A stretch of DNA of 64,000 nucleotides from Corynebacterium kalidii (lineage in GTDB: Bacteria; Actinomycetota; Actinomycetes; Mycobacteriales; Mycobacteriaceae): contig NZ_JALIEA010000007.1 in NCBI RefSeq assembly GCF_022869005.1, positions 1-64,000 of the forward strand. The letters are read 5' to 3'. Within the stretch, counting starts at the first letter, position 1, and each line of letters opens with the position of its first letter. The translations under genes were made by a program, and so were the position numbers. This document shows positions 56,201 to 64,000 of this stretch, piece by piece. The notes below the pieces were generated by a model. It was not told the origin of the DNA, made no database searches, and saw nothing but the letters and a program-made list of their open reading frames with translations.

Positions 56201-58177
56201 GAGTCGCTGCAGTGGCTGTCGGAGGGCAGGCGTGCCCGTTCTGCCGAGCAGGTCGTGGACATGCTCCGCGCCCTGGGGCCGCTCGCGCCGGAGGACGTCG
56301 CCCGGCGTACCGAGGACCCGGACGGCACGGTGCTGCAGCAGGTGCGCACGATGATCCCGCGGCGGGTCTGCGAGGTGAAGGTCGGCGGAGTGCTGCGCTG
56401 GGCGGTGGTGGAGGACGCGGCCCTGCTCCGCGACGGGCTGGGGATCCCCGTGCCACCCGGGGTCGCCGCGGCACGGGAGACGGTGACCGACGCCCTCGAC
56501 CAGCTCGTCCTGCGTTGGGCCAGGACCCACGGCCCGTTCACCGCCGCCGACATCGCCACGGAGTTCGGACTCGGTGTGGCGACGGCGGACTCCCTGGCGA
56601 AACGCTGGGTCAGTGGACGTCGGCTGGAGTCGCACACGGGGCAGGACCGGGACGGGGACCAGTACGTCGACTCGGGCGTGCTGCGCCGGCTGCGTGCCGC
56701 CACACTGGCCAAGGCCCGTGGTGCCCTGGAGCCGGTGAGCGTGCAGACTTACGCCGCGGTGCTGGCGGACTGGCACGGACTCGGCACCGGTGCGCGCGAG
56801 GACCTGCCCGGGGTCATCGAGCAGCTCGCCGGTGTCGCACTGCCGGCGAGCGCATGGGAGACCGTGGTGCTGCCGGCCCGGATCCCCGACTACCGGCCGA
56901 CGGACCTGGACGACCTCGTGGCCGCCGGCGAGGTGTCCGTCGTCGGCGCCGGGGCGACCTCGGCGACCGACCCGCGGATCATGCTGCTGCCGTCGGACCT
57001 GGCGCCACTGCTGGTGGACGGGCCGGCGGACGGTGCGGCGGACGGGGACGGTGGCGGGGACGGCGGCGCCGTGGCGGACGGCCTGGGACCGGTGGCGATG
57101 CTGATCCGTGACCGTGTCAGCGGGGGAGGCGCGTTCCTCGCCGCCGAGATCGAGCGCGGCCTGGCCGGGGAGGCCACACCGCACAGCCACGACACGGTCG
57201 ACGCCGCCATCTGGGAACTCTTCGACGCAGGGATGCTCATGCCGGACTCCTTCGCACCGGTCCGCGCCCGCCTGGCCGGCACCGGGATCACCGACCGCCC
57301 CGGCTCCGGCACGTCCCGTGGTGCTGGGGCACATTCCGGGGCACGCTCCGGGGCACACAAGGCTCCGCGTCGGGACCGGGGCAGGGGGACCACCCGGCGG
57401 CTGCGGATGGGCAGGAGCACCTTCGCCCAGACCGTGGCGTCCGAGGAGGTACGGGCGCGCCGGGCGGCGATGAACGCCCACTCCGGGGTGCCCGGACGGT
57501 GGTCACAGGTGCCCGAACCCGCCGGGGCGGCCACCGACCGTGCGATCGCCACCGGGGAGGCCTGGCTGGACCGGTACGCGGTGGTCACTCGGGGCGCGGT
57601 GGCCGCCGAGCACACCGAGGGCGGGTTCGCCGCCGCCTACCGCATGCTCACCGCCTGGGAGGACAACGGCACGGTACTGCGCGGCTACATCGTCGACGGT
57701 CTGGGTGGGGCGCAGTTCGCCTCCCGGGAGGTCATCGACCAGCTGCGCCGCGCCGAGGACGATACCTCGGTCGTCGATACGGCGGCCGGCCCGGTGCTGC
57801 TGGCGGCGTCGGACCCGGCCAACCCGTACGGGGCGGCGGTGCCGTGGCCGGAACTCCCCGGCGACGACGTCCCCCGGCCCACCCGTGGTGCCGGCGCACT
57901 GGTCGTCCTGCGGGCCGGTCGGCTCCTGGCGCACCTGACCCGTGGAGGCCGCACCGTCACCGTGTTCACCCGTCCCGCACTGTCCGACAGCCCGGCCGTA
58001 CCCGACCCCGGGGACGTCGCCGCGGTGGTCACCGTCCTGTCCGAGGCGGTGCAGGCCCGACGGCTGTCCCCTGTGACCGTGGAGCGCATCAACGGTGTGG
58101 ACGTGATGTCGGCGGCGACCGCGGCGTGGACCGAGGCCGGGGCACGCCTGACCCCGAAGGGGCTGGTCGTGCGGTGA
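53270..58177 (+). CDS. lhr: Lhr-type large ATP-dependent helicase
   Basis: A 1635-residue superfamily 2 helicase, the usual Lhr length. Motif I is APTGSGKT (47-54), motif II DEVH in VIVDEVHAVAGTKRGTHL, motif III GLSATVNP, motif IV-VI region includes VATSSLELGIDMGLVDHV and VQRCGRAGHSVG. The C-terminal half holds the winged-helix and large DUF1998/Lhr core (FWVGDAEGRPAELGP, RWARTHGPFTAADIATEFGL). Lhr is a 3'-5' helicase active on DNA:RNA hybrids and expressed under DNA damage in mycobacteria. A low-complexity His/Ser/Arg linker lies near residue 1350. The start at 53270 is chosen over a GTG at 53264. The nei gene follows, supporting a DNA repair role. Confidence 0.93.
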   Translation: MTDPRDPLDRFSTPVATWFREVFTEPTVVQSQAWDAISRGDNALVVAPTGSGKTLAAFLWALSRLTSQGLMTDRQDGGGGTRVLYVSPLKALGVDVERNLQVPLAGIARTAAATGTDIAPVRVGVRSGDTPQAERAKLLRTPPDVLITTPESLYLMLTSKPAGTLRDVDTVIVDEVHAVAGTKRGTHLTLTLERLDRLRDTPVQRIGLSATVNPVDTVAAFLGGDRPVTVVNPPSHKRWDVQVRSVVEDFRDPPPVEDVLAAGGEDVTEEEYGAVDEVVDEALLGPSLIGEGVGGVTEAGSGSRVASGVDRESALPQQKSVWPHVQRAIYGQVMTNRSTLVFVNARRTAERLTGALNEMWAQEHDPESLAAPTRRDPAQVMAQSAAVSGAPQVIARAHHGSVSKDERADIEAALKDGSLRCVVATSSLELGIDMGLVDHVVQVGAPPSVSSAVQRCGRAGHSVGAVSRATVYPLHRQDAEVATVVVDRMLAGELEPLQVVSNALDVLAQQTVAVAAQAAAGGDGETTVDVEDWFRTVRRAHPYAALPREAFDGVIELVSGRYPSTDFAELRPKVVYDAATGRFEARPGAQRTAVTSGGTIPDRGLFGVFLPADGENTGGRRVGELDEEMVYESRVGDVFTLGASSWRIAEITRDQVIVTPAAGHTGRLPFWVGDAEGRPAELGPVIGAARRAWGRGVDGDLRAADFLDDNTRGNLDAFYTGQREATQVVPDERTVLIERFHDEVGDWRVVVHSPWGRSVNAPWALAIGAALSRRSGIDAMAVAGDDGIVLRLPYTEEAPGIELLTGGGDGGSGNSVNSVVAEVTESVGSSALFAGRFRECAARALLLPRRNPGKRQPLWQQRQRAAQLLDVARPHPEFPIMVETMRECLRDVYDLPALEKIVAAVGTRSMRVAEITTDTPSPFAESLLFSYTGAFLYEGDSAERAAALTVDPALLAAVLGARGEGLVLDPGVVDEVVESLQWLSEGRRARSAEQVVDMLRALGPLAPEDVARRTEDPDGTVLQQVRTMIPRRVCEVKVGGVLRWAVVEDAALLRDGLGIPVPPGVAAARETVTDALDQLVLRWARTHGPFTAADIATEFGLGVATADSLAKRWVSGRRLESHTGQDRDGDQYVDSGVLRRLRAATLAKARGALEPVSVQTYAAVLADWHGLGTGAREDLPGVIEQLAGVALPASAWETVVLPARIPDYRPTDLDDLVAAGEVSVVGAGATSATDPRIMLLPSDLAPLLVDGPADGAADGDGGGDGGAVADGLGPVAMLIRDRVSGGGAFLAAEIERGLAGEATPHSHDTVDAAIWELFDAGMLMPDSFAPVRARLAGTGITDRPGSGTSRGAGAHSGARSGAHKAPRRDRGRGTTRRLRMGRSTFAQTVASEEVRARRAAMNAHSGVPGRWSQVPEPAGAATDRAIATGEAWLDRYAVVTRGAVAAEHTEGGFAAAYRMLTAWEDNGTVLRGYIVDGLGGAQFASREVIDQLRRAEDDTSVVDTAAGPVLLAASDPANPYGAAVPWPELPGDDVPRPTRGAGALVVLRAGRLLAHLTRGGRTVTVFTRPALSDSPAVPDPGDVAAVVTVLSEAVQARRLSPVTVERINGVDVMSAATAAWTEAGARLTPKGLVVR

Positions 58178-58215
58178 CGGTGCGATCGGCACTGCAGCCA
58201 GGGCGTACCCTGGGC

Positions 58216-58258
58216 GTGACACGGTGACCGGTGACACGTGACACGGTGACCGGTGACA
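58216..58258. repeat. Tandem direct repeat in the nei leader
   Basis: GTGACACGGTGACCGGTGAC occurs twice in tandem (58216-58236 and 58238-58258), 22 bases apart, and each copy is itself built from GTGAC units. It lies between lhr and nei, just before the nei ribosome binding site. Confidence 0.8.
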
Positions 58259-58282
58259 ACAGGAACAGGAGGGGGTGCGCCC

Positions 58283-59128
58283 GTGCCCGAAGGTGATTCC
58301 GTACTCCAACTCTCCGACCGGATGCAGTGGATGACCGGCCGGACCGTGACCCGCTCCGACATCCGTGTGCCCCGGTTCGCCACCGAGGACCTCACCGGCC
58401 GGCAGGTCACCCGGGTATGGCCCTACGGCAAGCACCTCTTCATGGACTTCGACGGGCGCATCCTGCACACCCACCTGAAGATGGAGGGGGTGTGGTCCAT
58501 CCACGCGGCCGGGGCCCGGTGGCGCCGCCCCGGTCACACCGCCCGGGTCGTCCTGCGACTGACCCCGCAACACGACGGTGGGCCGCAGATCGAGACGGTG
58601 GGCCACAGCCTGGGCTTCGTCCGGCTCTTCGACCGGGACGACTACGCGCAGGTCACCGGAAACCTCGGCCCGGACATCCTGGCGCCGGACTGGGCGGACA
58701 CCGTCCCCGGACGCGACGAGGCCCTGCGTCGTGTCCTCGACCGGCCGGAGCGCAGCATCGGGGCGGCGTTGCTGGACCAGCGCAACGTCGCCGGCATCGG
58801 CAACGAGTACCGGGCCGAGGTCTGTTTCCTCGGCGGTGTGGACCCCCGCCGCCCGGTGGGTACCGGCCCGGACGCCGAGGCGACGGCCGCGCACCTGCTG
58901 GACCTGTCCCGCAGGGTGATGTGGGACAACCGACGCGAGCCCAGGCGCGTCTTCACCGGAGACCGTCGACCCGGGATGGGGAACTACGTGTTCGGGCGGG
59001 CCGCGAAACCGTGCCGCCGGTGCGGTACCCCGATAATGAAGGGGTTCCTGGGAGGGGTGGACGCCGGTGGGGACGACGGGGAACTGGAACGGGTCATCTG
59101 GTGGTGCCCGGTGTGCCAGCCGGGCTGA
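58283..59128 (+). CDS. nei: Fpg/Nei-family DNA glycosylase (endonuclease VIII type)
   Basis: A 281-residue glycosylase/AP lyase. The GTG start at 58283 puts the catalytic Pro at position 2 (MPEGDSVLQLSDRM); GGAGGG lies 10 bases upstream. GKHLFMDFDGRILHTHLKME holds the conserved Lys loop, LLDQRNVAGIGNEYRAEVCF the helix-two-turns-helix, and PCRRCGTPI with WWCPVCQPG the C-terminal zinc finger (four Cys). It removes oxidised bases and nicks the strand. It follows lhr by 105 bases on the same strand. Confidence 0.93.
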   Translation: MPEGDSVLQLSDRMQWMTGRTVTRSDIRVPRFATEDLTGRQVTRVWPYGKHLFMDFDGRILHTHLKMEGVWSIHAAGARWRRPGHTARVVLRLTPQHDGGPQIETVGHSLGFVRLFDRDDYAQVTGNLGPDILAPDWADTVPGRDEALRRVLDRPERSIGAALLDQRNVAGIGNEYRAEVCFLGGVDPRRPVGTGPDAEATAAHLLDLSRRVMWDNRREPRRVFTGDRRPGMGNYVFGRAAKPCRRCGTPIMKGFLGGVDAGGDDGELERVIWWCPVCQPG

Positions 59129-59340
59129 CCCGCGTTCCACCAGCCCGGGCTGTTGTCGGTTGTCCCGGGGAGAAACCAACAATGCCACGGGCCCCTGTGG
59201 ATACCGCTGCGGTCTTCGCGCGGAAGTTGTCCACAGGAATCCCGCTACGGGGGACAGATACTGGACGGCGACACCCGGGATGCCGTCTACTCGGGGTCTC
59301 CGGCGGAACCGCCGGATCGTGGAGGGGAAGAGGGGAACAC

Positions 59341-60444
59341 ATGGGGGACACCACCCGACCGGGGCGAGGGCCGGAGCACACCTGGCGCCGGCTGCCGGAG
59401 GTCATGCCGGTGATCCGGTCCGAACTACGGGCATCCGGGACCGTCAGCGACTGGAAACTGCGGCACCGGTACATCCAGGTGGCGTACAACGCCGTCGTGC
59501 CGATACCGGAGGCCGGCCATGACCCCTGGGCGTTCGGCGGGTTCGGCAGCGACATCGTCACCCGCGCGGTAGGACACCACCTCACCCGCCCGGACGCGGT
59601 GCTCGGGGGATGGGGAGCGGCGGCGGTGTACGGTCTACGCCCGGACTGGGCGGACCACGCCCCGGTCCTGCTGCACAGCGGGACCAAGAACCGCAGGTCC
59701 ACCGTGACGGCACACGCCGTGGCCTCACCGATGCACCCGGTGATCCGGCCCCTGCCCGAGAACCTCGACACCACCTGCCCGGTCGCCGGCTACCCACGGC
59801 TGCGGGTCGTTGCCCCGGCGGTCGCCGCCGCACAGTGCCTGTGGACAATCCTCACCGGACGCCACAGCTGGTGGGTCCACGACGTCCCGGACCTGACACG
59901 ACGTGAGGTCCGGGCGGTGCAGTTCACCGACGCTTTCGCCCAGTGCACCTGGGTCACCCGCGAACAGATTCGTGGGGCAGCGGCGGGCATGGTCGACCGG
60001 AAGGCCCTCGGCCGGGTGCTCGACCTCGCCGACGACGGTGCGCAGTCACCGATGGAGACGGTGATGAGGCTGATGGTGCGGGACCTGCTGCCGGAACCGT
60101 ACACCTGGACTTCGCAGACCCGGGTCGACCTCGAACCCGGCGCACCCGGCGACTGGCCACGACACACTCTGCCGGACCTCGGGTGTCGTGACCTGAGGAT
60201 CGCCCTCTACTACGACGGCGCACACCACCAGGCTGCAGGGCAGACCGATGTCGATTTCGACCAGTTTCTCGCGCTGCGTGACATGGGGTGGGAGGTTCTG
60301 CGGTTCACCAAGGAGCATCTGCGGAGCCCCGGGAAGCTCCGTGAGCTGGTGAGAAACGCCGTGGCACGCGCGGTGGCGGCGGTGTCGGCGGTGTCTGCGG
60401 TATCGGCCGGGGGTTGGGAACGTCCCCCGGCCCAGTCAGCCTGA
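59341..60444 (+). CDS. DUF559/Vsr-like nuclease-fold protein, paralogue 2
   Basis: A 367-residue protein related to the one at 13419-14528. Shared blocks are the AAAVYGLRPDWADHAPVLLH region, APAVAAAQCLW, VRAVQFTDAFAQC and QSPMETVMRLMVRDLL. The C-terminal DUF559-like domain reads PDLGCRDLRIALYYDGAHHQ, then FLALRDMGWEVLRFTKEHL. The position before YDG that is usually Glu is Tyr here, so nuclease activity is doubtful, though the His and helices are kept. The ATG at 59341 has GAGGGG upstream. The C-terminal VSAVSAVSAGG repeat is followed by a tail whose stop lies inside the 64-bp palindrome. Confidence 0.65.
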   Translation: MGDTTRPGRGPEHTWRRLPEVMPVIRSELRASGTVSDWKLRHRYIQVAYNAVVPIPEAGHDPWAFGGFGSDIVTRAVGHHLTRPDAVLGGWGAAAVYGLRPDWADHAPVLLHSGTKNRRSTVTAHAVASPMHPVIRPLPENLDTTCPVAGYPRLRVVAPAVAAAQCLWTILTGRHSWWVHDVPDLTRREVRAVQFTDAFAQCTWVTREQIRGAAAGMVDRKALGRVLDLADDGAQSPMETVMRLMVRDLLPEPYTWTSQTRVDLEPGAPGDWPRHTLPDLGCRDLRIALYYDGAHHQAAGQTDVDFDQFLALRDMGWEVLRFTKEHLRSPGKLRELVRNAVARAVAAVSAVSAVSAGGWERPPAQSA

Positions 60445-60503
60445 GAGCCCGGGGCGTTGGTGGTTTTCTGGGTGAGAAACCACCAACGCCCCGGGCTCTC
60501 AGG
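60440..60503. repeat. 64-bp palindromic element, copy 2 (perfect)
   Basis: Two 27-base arms (left CCTGAGAGCCCGGGGCGTTG onward, 60440-60466) are perfectly complementary around a 10-base spacer. The TGA stop of the DUF559-type gene (60442-60444) lies in the left arm. The right arm is identical to that of the copy at 879-942. It sits between convergent genes and would act as a strong hairpin; no T-tract. Confidence 0.85.
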
Positions 60504-60533
60504 AGGCGGTGGAGGTGACGGGGCGCGGGGTGC

Positions 60534-61376
60534 TCAGCCCGAGCCTGATGGATCGTGGACGGGGGAGATGTCGTAGAAGGTCAGCATCGACGTGAGTCGC
60601 CGGCCGTCGATGAGGTGCGCAGGCCCCATGCCGCCGGAGTTGTCGGCCCCTGCGCCCGGCGTGAAACCTCCCGTGGTGAGGATGTACGCGTCGTCGCACC
60701 CGAGGTCACGGGCATGTCGCGCGCAGATCTGCGTATCGCGGGTCCGGATCAGAGGCCTGCCGGAGGGACAAACGGTGCGGAAAAAGTGGCGCCGGGTGGC
60801 GGGGTCGGTCCGTTCCACGACGATGTCCACGGTATTCCCGTCGACGCCCACGACAGTTACGGCGTCCCTGTCTACGTTGCCGGGGACATACCGCGTCACC
60901 AGGCGTTTGAGTGTGTCGACGAAAGCGGCGTCGGACATGGTGGTCAGCTGGCGCAACAGCTCGGTCCGGTGCCGGGTCAGACGGGAGCTGGTCTGTTCCA
61001 GCAGGGTGGCGACCTCCCGGTGGTCGGAATGGTCGAGGAATCCTCCCGTCCGCGGAGCCTGGGCCACCGATACCCGGCCCCCGTTGTGCTCGGTGAAGGC
61101 CAGCAACCGTTCGACGCACACGCTGTCAGCAGAGGCGAAGAGATGCGCTGCGGTGGACCCGAGGCGGGTCATCGTGATGCCGGTGTCCGGGTCCATCTGC
61201 AGGTAGTCGAGGGCGTGCAGTACCAGCGCCGCCTGCTTCGTCGTCTGTGTCCACCCGGCCAGGACGGAGGCCGGGACGGGGGACTCATCGCGAAGCATCC
61301 TGAGCAGCGGGAGGATTGCATCGACGATGCGGGGATCCGGTTGATCCGTCGGTGGGCGTCCCGAGGCGCGCTTCAC
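60534..61376 (-). CDS. Mrr-like restriction endonuclease-fold protein
   Basis: A 280-residue protein. The N-terminal about 90 residues look like a winged helix (IVDAILPLLRMLRDESPVPA, then LVLHALDYLQMDPDTGITMT). The C-terminal 130 residues resemble the Mrr catalytic domain (VTVVGVDGNTVDIVVERTDP, ILTTGGFTPGA, HLIDGRRLTSML). The usual Gln-x-Lys strand after the Asp is not visible (RHFFRTVCPSGRP instead), so it may be catalytically dead. The GTG at 61376 has GGGAGGA upstream, 20 bases after the pgi stop, so it is likely co-transcribed with pgi. The family assignment is by pattern only. Confidence 0.55.
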   Translation of the reverse strand: MKRASGRPPTDQPDPRIVDAILPLLRMLRDESPVPASVLAGWTQTTKQAALVLHALDYLQMDPDTGITMTRLGSTAAHLFASADSVCVERLLAFTEHNGGRVSVAQAPRTGGFLDHSDHREVATLLEQTSSRLTRHRTELLRQLTTMSDAAFVDTLKRLVTRYVPGNVDRDAVTVVGVDGNTVDIVVERTDPATRRHFFRTVCPSGRPLIRTRDTQICARHARDLGCDDAYILTTGGFTPGAGADNSGGMGPAHLIDGRRLTSMLTFYDISPVHDPSGSG

Positions 61377-61395
61377 GGGCCGTCCTCCCGGTGCT

Positions 61396-63099
61396 CTACC
61401 GCTTCCGGTTGCGCAGGATGTGGCGCAGCAGCGAATCGGTCGACGGGTCCCCGGTGTCGACGTCGGAGGAGTCGGTGTTGTTGCCCAGCAGGGGAAGCAG
61501 TTCGTTGGCCTGCTTCTTGCCGAGCTCCACACCCCACTGGTCGAAGCTGTTGATGCCCCAGACCACACCCTGCACGAAGCAGATGTGCTCGTAGAGGGCG
61601 ATCAGCGAGCCCAGCGTGCGCGGCGTCAGCTTGTCGGCGATGATCGTGGTCGACGGACGGTTGCCCGGCATGACCTTGTGCGGGATGAGCGCCTCGTCCA
61701 CGCCCTCCTCACGCAGTTCCTCGGCGGTCTTGCCGAAGGCCATCACCCGCGACTGGGCCAGCAGGTTCGACAGCAGCATGTCGTGCATGCTGGTCTCCCC
61801 GTCGGAACTGCGGTGGTCGGTGTGCGGGTTGACGAACCCGATGAAGTCCGCGGGGATCAGGTGGGTCCCCTGGTGGATGAGCTGCATGAACGCGTGCTGA
61901 CCGTTGGTGCCTGCCTCACCCCAGTAGACCTCGCCGGTCTCCACGGTGGTGAGTTCCCCGTCGATGCGGACGGACTTGCCGTTGGACTCCATCATCAGCT
62001 GCTGGAGGTAGGCAGGGAACCGGCTGAGGTCCTGCGAGTACGGCAGCACCACGTGGGACTGGGAGTTCAGCACCGAGGTGTACCAGACCCCGAGCAGTCC
62101 CATCAGGACCGGCGCGTTCATCTCCAGGGGCTCGGAGTAGAAGTGGTTGTCCACGTCGTGGAAACCGGCGACGAACTCCATGAAGTCCCGCGGCCCGATC
62201 GCGGCCATCAGCGACAGGCCGATCGCCGAGTCCACGGAGAACCGTCCGCCGACCCAGTCCCAGAAGCCGAACATGTTGCGGGTGTCGATGCCGAACTTCG
62301 CGACCTCGTCCGCATTCGTCGACACCGCGACGAAGTGCCTGGCCACGGCATCGGTCACCACGGCCTCGTCGTCGGTGTCGAGGCCCGTCCGCTTCAACTC
62401 GGTGAGCAGCCACCGCTTCGCGCTGTGGGCGTTGGCCAGGGTCTCCGAGGTGGTGAATGTCTTCGAGGAGACGACGAACAGGGTCGACTCCGGATCGAGG
62501 CCGTCCAGCGTGGCGGTGATGTCCGCCGGGTCGACGTTGGAGACGAAGTACGGGGTGATGCCCGCGGTGCAGTACTCGCGCAGTGCCTGCGCCGCCATCG
62601 ACGGGCCGAGGTCGGAGCCGCCGATGCCGATGTTCACCACGTTCTTGATCGTGTGGTTCGTGGCACCCCGCCACTCACCGCTGCGCAGGGCCTTGGCCAG
62701 CTCCCGCATCCGGTCGAGGGTGTGGTGGACGTCGGCGGCGACGTCCTGCCCGTCGACACTGAGGTCCTGGTCGATGGGCACGCGCAACCCGGTGTGCAGC
62801 GCCGCGCGGTCTTCGGTGGTGTTCACGTGCTCACCGTTGAACAGTGCCTGCCGGTACTGCTCGATCCCCTTCGCCCGGGCCACGTTGAGCAGCAGGCGCA
62901 CGGTGTTCTCGTCGACGAGGTTCTTCGAGAGGTCGACGTGCAGCGGTCCGACGTCGAACGTCATGTCGCCGGCCCGGCCCGGGTCCTCACGGAAGAGGTC
63001 CTTCAGGGTGGTCCCCTTGAACCGCGTCGCGTGGGCGACCAGTGCCTGCCACTCCGGCGTCTTCGTCACAGGGGTGGGGTTCGGGACGGTGAAAGTCAC
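61396..63099 (-). CDS. pgi: Glucose-6-phosphate isomerase
   Basis: A 567-residue [23 protein letters not shown] is the N-terminal substrate loop, [20 protein letters not shown] the phosphate-binding region, [20 protein letters not shown] the first PROSITE-type signature and [16 protein letters not shown] the second with the catalytic Lys. Catalytic Glu and His lie in the VGGRFSV and [10 protein letters not shown] regions. It interconverts glucose 6-phosphate and fructose 6-phosphate. The GTG at 63099 has AAGGG upstream; a longer frame adds residues not seen in PGI. Confidence 0.95.
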   Translation of the reverse strand: MTFTVPNPTPVTKTPEWQALVAHATRFKGTTLKDLFREDPGRAGDMTFDVGPLHVDLSKNLVDENTVRLLLNVARAKGIEQYRQALFNGEHVNTTEDRAALHTGLRVPIDQDLSVDGQDVAADVHHTLDRMRELAKALRSGEWRGATNHTIKNVVNIGIGGSDLGPSMAAQALREYCTAGITPYFVSNVDPADITATLDGLDPESTLFVVSSKTFTTSETLANAHSAKRWLLTELKRTGLDTDDEAVVTDAVARHFVAVSTNADEVAKFGIDTRNMFGFWDWVGGRFSVDSAIGLSLMAAIGPRDFMEFVAGFHDVDNHFYSEPLEMNAPVLMGLLGVWYTSVLNSQSHVVLPYSQDLSRFPAYLQQLMMESNGKSVRIDGELTTVETGEVYWGEAGTNGQHAFMQLIHQGTHLIPADFIGFVNPHTDHRSSDGETSMHDMLLSNLLAQSRVMAFGKTAEELREEGVDEALIPHKVMPGNRPSTTIIADKLTPRTLGSLIALYEHICFVQGVVWGINSFDQWGVELGKKQANELLPLLGNNTDSSDVDTGDPSTDSLLRHILRNRKR

Positions 63100-63162
63100 A
63101 GCTGACGCCCTTTCGAGGATCCGGTGTCGGTAGTCGTTCTCGCTGTCCACGGTAGCGGAAAA

Positions 63163-64000
63163 TCAGGGGGCGGGGTGCCGCGGAGTGCCCGGTTCCGGCG
63201 TCAGGGCGGAGAGGACGCGCTCCTGCAGCAGCCCGTTGCTCGCCACGGCCGAGCCGCCGTACGGGCCGGGGGTCCCGTCGAGGGCGGTGAACCGGCCGCC
63301 GGCCTCCCGGACGAGGATGTCCAGGGCGGCCAGGTCCCAGAGGTTGACCTCCGGCTCCGCGGCGACGTCCACCGCCCCCTCGGCCACCATGCAGTAGGAC
63401 CAGAAGTCGCCGAATCCCCGCAGCCGCCACGACTCGTCCGTCAGGGCGATGAGCCGGTCACGCAGACCCAGCTCCTGCCATCCCCCCAACGAGGACAGGG
63501 ACACCGAGCAGTCCGCCAGGTCCGCGACCTTCGAGACCGCGATGCGACGGGCCTCACCGGTGTTGAACACGGCCCAGGCGCCCATGCCCTCGGCGGCCCA
63601 CCACCGCCGGGCCAGGCCCGGTGCGGAGACCACCCCGACGACGGGGGTGCCGTCCACGACCAGGGAGATCAGCGTCGCCCACACCGGCACGCCCCGCACG
63701 AAGTTCTTCGTCCCGTCGATCGGGTCGATCACCCACTGGCGGCCCGTCTTCGCCGAGTCCCCGGTGTCCCCGCCGAACTCCTCGCCCAGCACGGCGTCGT
63801 CGGGACGGCGGGTCGACAGCACCTCGCGCAGCTGCCGCTCCACCTCGGTGTCGGCGTCGGACACCGGGGTCAGGTCGGGTTTGGTGGTGATCTCCAGGTC
63901 CCCGGCGCCGAAGCGGTCCAGGGTGACCTTGTCGGCGACGTCGGCGAGGGACAACGCCAGCGTCAGGTCGTCGGAGTAGTCGGGGGTGCCGGTCGAGTCA
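63163..64000 (-). CDS. hisN: Histidinol-phosphatase (HisN-type, IMPase fold), 5' end beyond the window
   Basis: A minus-strand frame runs from a stop at 63163 off the right edge, 278 residues visible. Metal motifs are VLGEEFGG (Glu), [20 protein letters not shown] (Asp-Pro-Ile-Asp-Gly-Thr) and [18 protein letters not shown] (WD). The [16 protein letters not shown] stretch and the visible N-terminal part ([20 protein letters not shown]) fit HisN, the corynebacterial histidinol-phosphate phosphatase, rather than SuhB. Probably only a few N-terminal residues are missing. A TTG at 63954 is not the real start because the frame stays conserved upstream of it. Confidence 0.85.
   Translation of the reverse strand, partial: DSTGTPDYSDDLTLALSLADVADKVTLDRFGAGDLEITTKPDLTPVSDADTEVERQLREVLSTRRPDDAVLGEEFGGDTGDSAKTGRQWVIDPIDGTKNFVRGVPVWATLISLVVDGTPVVGVVSAPGLARRWWAAEGMGAWAVFNTGEARRIAVSKVADLADCSVSLSSLGGWQELGLRDRLIALTDESWRLRGFGDFWSYCMVAEGAVDVAAEPEVNLWDLAALDILVREAGGRFTALDGTPGPYGGSAVASNGLLQERVLSALTPEPGTPRHPAP

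Noticed and set aside
52355..57481. Long minus-strand frames opposite the lhr helicase gene
   Set aside because: They follow the shadow composition of a GC-rich gene and carry no motifs, while the plus strand has all helicase motifs.

Overview
This is a high-GC actinobacterial chromosome segment, most likely from a Corynebacterium. The evidence is gene content and order: citrate synthase, serC, sepH, an rpf gene beside a long cold-shock-domain gene, an XPB helicase with its partner, a monocarboxylate symporter paired with a DUF485 protein, mycoredoxin/dfrA/thyA, pgi and hisN, plus DUF2771-type, DUF3239-type and CE1758/CE1759-type proteins. Much of 15.3-41.4 kb follows the order I recall for Mycobacterium tuberculosis Rv0861c-Rv0908, without the molybdopterin genes. 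The species is not decided.

Layout. 0-1.2 kb: the edge of an unknown gene and a dead ISL3-type transposase that carries a 64-bp palindrome. 1.2-8.7 kb: amino-acid/sulfur genes (MetE-like protein, aminotransferase, divergent hydrolase and cysteine-synthase-fold enzyme), then an MFS exporter with XRE and GntR regulators. 9.0-13.1 kb: a tightly overlapping 5-oxoprolinase operon (pxpA, fused pxpBC, and a biotin carboxylase with a biotin carrier domain). 13.2-14.6 kb: a DUF559-type nuclease-fold gene flanked by two 73-bp inverted-repeat elements. 14.6-33.6 kb: conserved housekeeping genes (XPB helicase, Rpf, cold-shock protein, MFS, glutaminyl cyclase-like lipoprotein, NCS2 permease, SpoU methylase, SepH, SerC, GltA, FKBP, GntP permease). 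33.6-37.2 kb: a uraD-like decarboxylase and an XRE/membrane/ABC exporter operon. 37.2-45.5 kb: aldo/keto reductase, enoyl-CoA hydratase, CtpE-type P-type ATPase, a luciferase-like monooxygenase with its FMN reductase, and an MMPL transporter. 45.5-53.2 kb: tRNA-Arg(CCT), antiporter, carboxylate symporter operon, mycoredoxin-dfrA-thyA, a cardiolipin-synthase-like protein and cysQ. 53.2-64 kb: Lhr helicase, Nei glycosylase, a second DUF559-type protein, an Mrr-like protein, pgi and a partial hisN.

Regulation visible in the sequence: a perfect CRP/GlxR-type palindrome between rpf and the cold-shock gene; a near-match before the carboxylate-uptake operon; a 26-bp palindrome before the monooxygenase/FMN-reductase pair that resembles the RosR operator of C. 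glutamicum; and several strong hairpin terminators.

The most unusual structure is two families of dispersed inverted-repeat elements. One has three copies of exactly 73 bp with conserved ends and divergent middles. The other has two copies of a 64-bp palindrome. Both DUF559-type paralogues end with their stop codon inside one of these elements, so the first paralogue plus its flanking 73-bp elements looks like a gene cassette. I found no CRISPR array, rRNA, intact insertion sequence or prophage.
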